In this document: one piece after another, positions 20,369-23,160 of the stretch
How positions within the stretch are numbered: the stretch's first letter is position 1
How the letters are laid out: each line of letters begins with the position of its first letter
NCBI GenBank assembly: GCA_037128705.1
Contig: JBAXVX010000041.1
Location: 1-23,160, forward strand
Length of the DNA: 23,160 nt
Origin: CAIVAT01 sp037128705
Lineage (GTDB): Bacteria > Bacteroidota > Bacteroidia > Bacteroidales > FEN-979
Direction: 5' to 3'
The notes under the pieces: generated by a model
The model's input: the letters and a program-made list of their open reading frames with translations, nothing else
The model's database searches: none
What the model was told of the DNA's origin: nothing
Translations under genes and position numbers: made by a program

Positions 20369-23041
20369 ATGTCAAAGCCGAAAGAGTACGCCGAAACCCC
20401 GTTAATGAAGCAGTACAATGCCATCAAATCGAGGTATCCGGATGCCCTTTTGCTTTTCCGTGTGGGCGACTTTTACGAAACCTTCGGTGAAGATGCCATT
20501 CGGGCCTCGAATATTCTCGGGATTGTGCTGACCAGGAGGGCCAACGGAGCGGCTGCCTACATGGAACTCGCCGGTTTTCCTCACCATTCGCTCGATCTTT
20601 ACCTCCCGAAGCTGGTCAAAGCAGGGTTGCGCGTTGCAATCTGCGATCAGCTGGAGGACCCCAAACTGACCAAAACAATCGTAAAACGTGGGGTTACGGA
20701 ATTAGTCACCCCCGGAGTTTCCTACCACGACAAGATCCTGGATCAGAAGGAGAATAACTTTTTGGCCGGGGTGCACCTGGAATCAAAAACATCGGGAGTC
20801 TCCTTCCTGGATATATCGACCGGGGAATTTTACCTGGCACAGGGCAACTTTGAATATATCGACAAGCTGATCCAGAGTTTTCGCCCGAGTGAAGTGATCA
20901 TTCAAAAGAGCAAGCGGCAGGAATTTACAGAGCTCTTCGGGAGTAAATTCTATATTTCGACCTTTGATGACTGGGTTTTTACTACCGATTTTTCAAACGA
21001 TCTGCTGCTTAAACATTTCGGCACTGCCTCGCTCAAGGGATTTGGGGTTGAAAACCTTGAAATGGGGGTGATTGCAGCCGGGGCCGCCCTGCATTACCTG
21101 GCCGAAACGCAGCACGATAAAATCCAACATATTTGCAAACTGAGTCGCATCGAGGAGGATCAATACCTCTGGCTCGACCGTTTCACCATCCGCAACCTGG
21201 AATTGTTAAATTCAGTGAACGAAAATGCGAAAACGTTGCTGGATGTGCTTGACCAGACTGTTTCCCCCATGGGATCCCGCCAGCTCAGGCGATGGATCAT
21301 CCTTCCGCTGAAGAACCTGCAGCCCATCGGGGAACGGCTCGATGCGGTTGAATATTTCACACGCGACGGGGAGTCAACCGATCGGATCCGGCATCATTTC
21401 CAGCAGATCGGCGATCTTGAACGGTTAATTTCAAAAGTTGCCGTCGCACGGGTAAACCCGCGGGAGATGATCTACCTGAAAAGAGCGCTTGATGCCATCG
21501 AGGATGTTAAGGCGTTATGCGAATCATCCGGCAACGACGGGCTGAAAAAGATCGGCGATCAGCTGAATGTTTGCCAGATGGTGCGCGACCGCATCGAAAG
21601 GGAGATCAATCCTGATCCGCCGGCACTGGCCATCAAGGGGAACATCATCCGCGAAGGATTGTCCCCCGAGCTCGATGAGCTGCGGCAAATGGCATTTTCA
21701 GGGAAGGATTACCTGGTCAGCATCCAGCAGCGCGAGATTGAGCGAACGGGTATAACCTCCCTGAAGATCGGATATACCAATGTGTTCGGATATTATCTTG
21801 AGGTGACCAATGCGCACAAGGAAAAGGTTCCGCCTGAATGGCAGCGCAAGCAAACACTGGTGAATGCAGAGCGATACATCACTGAAGAACTCAAGGTGTA
21901 CGAAGAAAAGATCCTTCATGCCGAGGAGAAGATGATGGAGATTGAACTGAAGCTTTACAATGATCTGATCCTGTTCCTGGCCGATTACATCCAGCCGATC
22001 CAGCTCAATGCCTCCCTGATCGCCCGGCTGGATGTGCTGGTTTCGTTTGCGGCCAGCGCCGTAAAACATCGTTATGTACGGCCCGAACTGAATAATTCTC
22101 TCATACTGGATATCAGGGCAGGGCGGCACCCGGTCATTGAACAGCAGCTGAAAACGGGGGAGGAATACATTGCCAACGATGTTTACCTGGAGGACCGTTC
22201 ACAGCAGATCATCATCCTTACCGGGCCAAACATGTCGGGAAAATCAGCCCTGCTCCGTCAAACGGCGCTGATCGTCCTGATGGCGCAGATGGGGAGTTTT
22301 GTCCCGGCCGAAAGTGCTGTTCTTGGTTTGACCGACAAGATTTTCACTAGGGTAGGGGCCTCCGACAATATTTCGTCAGGCGAATCGACCTTTATGGTAG
22401 AGATGAACGAAACAGCCAGCATCCTGAATAACATTTCAAACAGGAGTTTGATTCTCCTCGATGAGATCGGTCGGGGAACCAGTACCTACGACGGGATCAG
22501 CATTGCCTGGGCCATCGCGGAGTTCCTGCATCAGCATCCGTTGTATAAGCCGAAGGTGCTCTTTGCCACCCATTATCATGAACTCAACGAGATGGCAGGG
22601 CTCATGCCGCGCATTAAGAATTATCATGTGGCCGTAAAGGAGATCCAGAACAAGGTGATTTTTCTGAGAAAAATACTTCCGGGAGGCAGTGAGCACAGCT
22701 TTGGGATTCATGTGGCAAAGATGGCCGGAATGCCGTCGTCCGTGCTTGAAAGGGCCGGAGAGATGCTCAGGCAGCTCGAGGAAAGCCACAACGCCGAGGA
22801 GCTTGGAAAACCGATGAAGGATAAGTTTCCGGGATCCGGCGGAAAAGGAAGAAAACCAAGGTTCTCCGCCCATTCCGGTTCAATCAGCGACCCGGGCTAC
22901 CAGTTGAGTTTCATCCAGCTTGACGATCCTCTTCTGCAACAGATTAAGGAAGACATTCTTAACACAGAGATCAACACACTCACCCCGGTTGAAGCATTGC
23001 TGAAGTTGAACGAGATTAAAAAATTGCTTGAAAAAAAGTAG
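20369..23041 (+). CDS. mutS: DNA mismatch repair protein MutS
   Basis: The 890-residue protein is a full-length MutS that finds mismatches after replication. It begins at ATG 20369 (MSKPKEYAETPLMKQYNAIK); the open frame runs further upstream but has no family similarity there. The mismatch-binding domain has the Phe-x-Glu motif in VGDFYETFGED (F35, E37). Connector, lever and clamp domains follow, then the ATPase with Walker A GPNMSGKS (about 619-626) and Walker B LILLDEIGRGTSTYDG, and HSFGIHVAKMAGMP near the end of the ATPase domain. The C-terminal tail (about 800-890) has the helical end typical of the family. It lies 45 nt before a tRNA gene. MutL is not in this window. Confidence 0.97.
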   Translation: MSKPKEYAETPLMKQYNAIKSRYPDALLLFRVGDFYETFGEDAIRASNILGIVLTRRANGAAAYMELAGFPHHSLDLYLPKLVKAGLRVAICDQLEDPKLTKTIVKRGVTELVTPGVSYHDKILDQKENNFLAGVHLESKTSGVSFLDISTGEFYLAQGNFEYIDKLIQSFRPSEVIIQKSKRQEFTELFGSKFYISTFDDWVFTTDFSNDLLLKHFGTASLKGFGVENLEMGVIAAGAALHYLAETQHDKIQHICKLSRIEEDQYLWLDRFTIRNLELLNSVNENAKTLLDVLDQTVSPMGSRQLRRWIILPLKNLQPIGERLDAVEYFTRDGESTDRIRHHFQQIGDLERLISKVAVARVNPREMIYLKRALDAIEDVKALCESSGNDGLKKIGDQLNVCQMVRDRIEREINPDPPALAIKGNIIREGLSPELDELRQMAFSGKDYLVSIQQREIERTGITSLKIGYTNVFGYYLEVTNAHKEKVPPEWQRKQTLVNAERYITEELKVYEEKILHAEEKMMEIELKLYNDLILFLADYIQPIQLNASLIARLDVLVSFAASAVKHRYVRPELNNSLILDIRAGRHPVIEQQLKTGEEYIANDVYLEDRSQQIIILTGPNMSGKSALLRQTALIVLMAQMGSFVPAESAVLGLTDKIFTRVGASDNISSGESTFMVEMNETASILNNISNRSLILLDEIGRGTSTYDGISIAWAIAEFLHQHPLYKPKVLFATHYHELNEMAGLMPRIKNYHVAVKEIQNKVIFLRKILPGGSEHSFGIHVAKMAGMPSSVLERAGEMLRQLEESHNAEELGKPMKDKFPGSGGKGRKPRFSAHSGSISDPGYQLSFIQLDDPLLQQIKEDILNTEINTLTPVEALLKLNEIKKLLEKK

Positions 23042-23060
23042 GAGGAGATGAAAATTTGTC

Positions 23061-23068
23061 TAAATTTG
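23061..23068 (+). promoter_or_regulatory. -7 element before tRNA-Gly
   Basis: TAAATTTG matches TAnnTTTG, 18 nt before the tRNA. It lies just after the mutS stop, so the tRNA may have its own promoter although no -33 TTTG is seen at the right distance. Confidence 0.45.
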
Positions 23069-23086
23069 CAGCCTTAAAATTACCAT

Positions 23087-23159
<73 letters not shown>

Positions 23160-23160
23160 C

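Noticed and set aside
5536..23041. MutS2 and MutS as parts of one repair cluster
   Set aside because: They are about 12 kb apart on opposite strands with unrelated genes between them, and MutS2 is not a mismatch repair protein. Their presence in one window seems accidental.

Overview
This window looks like ordinary core chromosome from an anaerobic member of the Bacteroidota, probably Bacteroidales-like. The reasons are: (1) many start-proximal copies of the Bacteroidota -7 promoter element TAnnTTTG, four of them with a TTTG-like -33 box at 19-20 nt, and no consistent Shine-Dalgarno sequences; (2) a single-chain pyruvate:ferredoxin oxidoreductase; (3) a divergent pair of acyltransferases resembling the GlsA/GlsB glycine-lipid enzymes of Bacteroides; (4) a large OmpA/TPR outer-membrane protein of a type common in this phylum. 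I cannot assign genus or species.

Layout. 1-2542 (+): a terminator for an unseen upstream gene, an acyl-CoA carboxylase-type carboxyltransferase, a biotin carrier protein, and a small degenerate nucleotidyltransferase-fold protein. 2573-4105 (-): the ribosome-assembly GTPase EngB and an acyltransferase (GlsA-like). 4231-5199 (+): a GNAT-like N-acyltransferase (GlsB-like), whose end overlaps rpsT tail to tail. 5176-7830 (-): rpsT and mutS2. 8057-12658 (+): pyruvate:ferredoxin oxidoreductase and a flavoprotein resembling dihydroorotate dehydrogenase. 12724-14484 (-): SppA peptidase. 14670-16709 (+): a compact run of a secreted glucosaminidase, FolK and a deoxynucleoside kinase. 16785-19361 (-): the OmpA/TPR protein. 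19654-20196 (-): a SpoU-family RNA methyltransferase. 20369-23041 (+): mutS, followed by tRNA-Gly(GCC), which runs to the window edge.

How the genes fit together. Central anaerobic carbon metabolism is represented by pyruvate oxidation and biotin-dependent acyl-CoA carboxyl transfer. Envelope functions are amino-acid-linked lipids, SppA, the glucosaminidase and the OmpA-like protein. Information processing is represented by EngB, S20, MutS, MutS2, the RNA methyltransferase and the tRNA, and cofactor and nucleotide supply by FolK and the kinase. Convergent gene pairs are separated by hairpin terminators (12665-12729 and 16731-16766).

I found no mobile element, CRISPR array, defence island, prophage or biosynthetic cluster, and no clear new multi-gene system. 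The observations most worth a second look are local: a roughly 24-residue insertion in catalytic loop 3 of FolK, a tRNA-Gly with C instead of U at T-loop position 55, a stand-alone nucleotidyltransferase-like protein without its catalytic residues, a dihydroorotate-dehydrogenase-like protein without the substrate motif, and promoter elements that predict nearly leaderless mRNAs for mutS2 and the SpoU methyltransferase.
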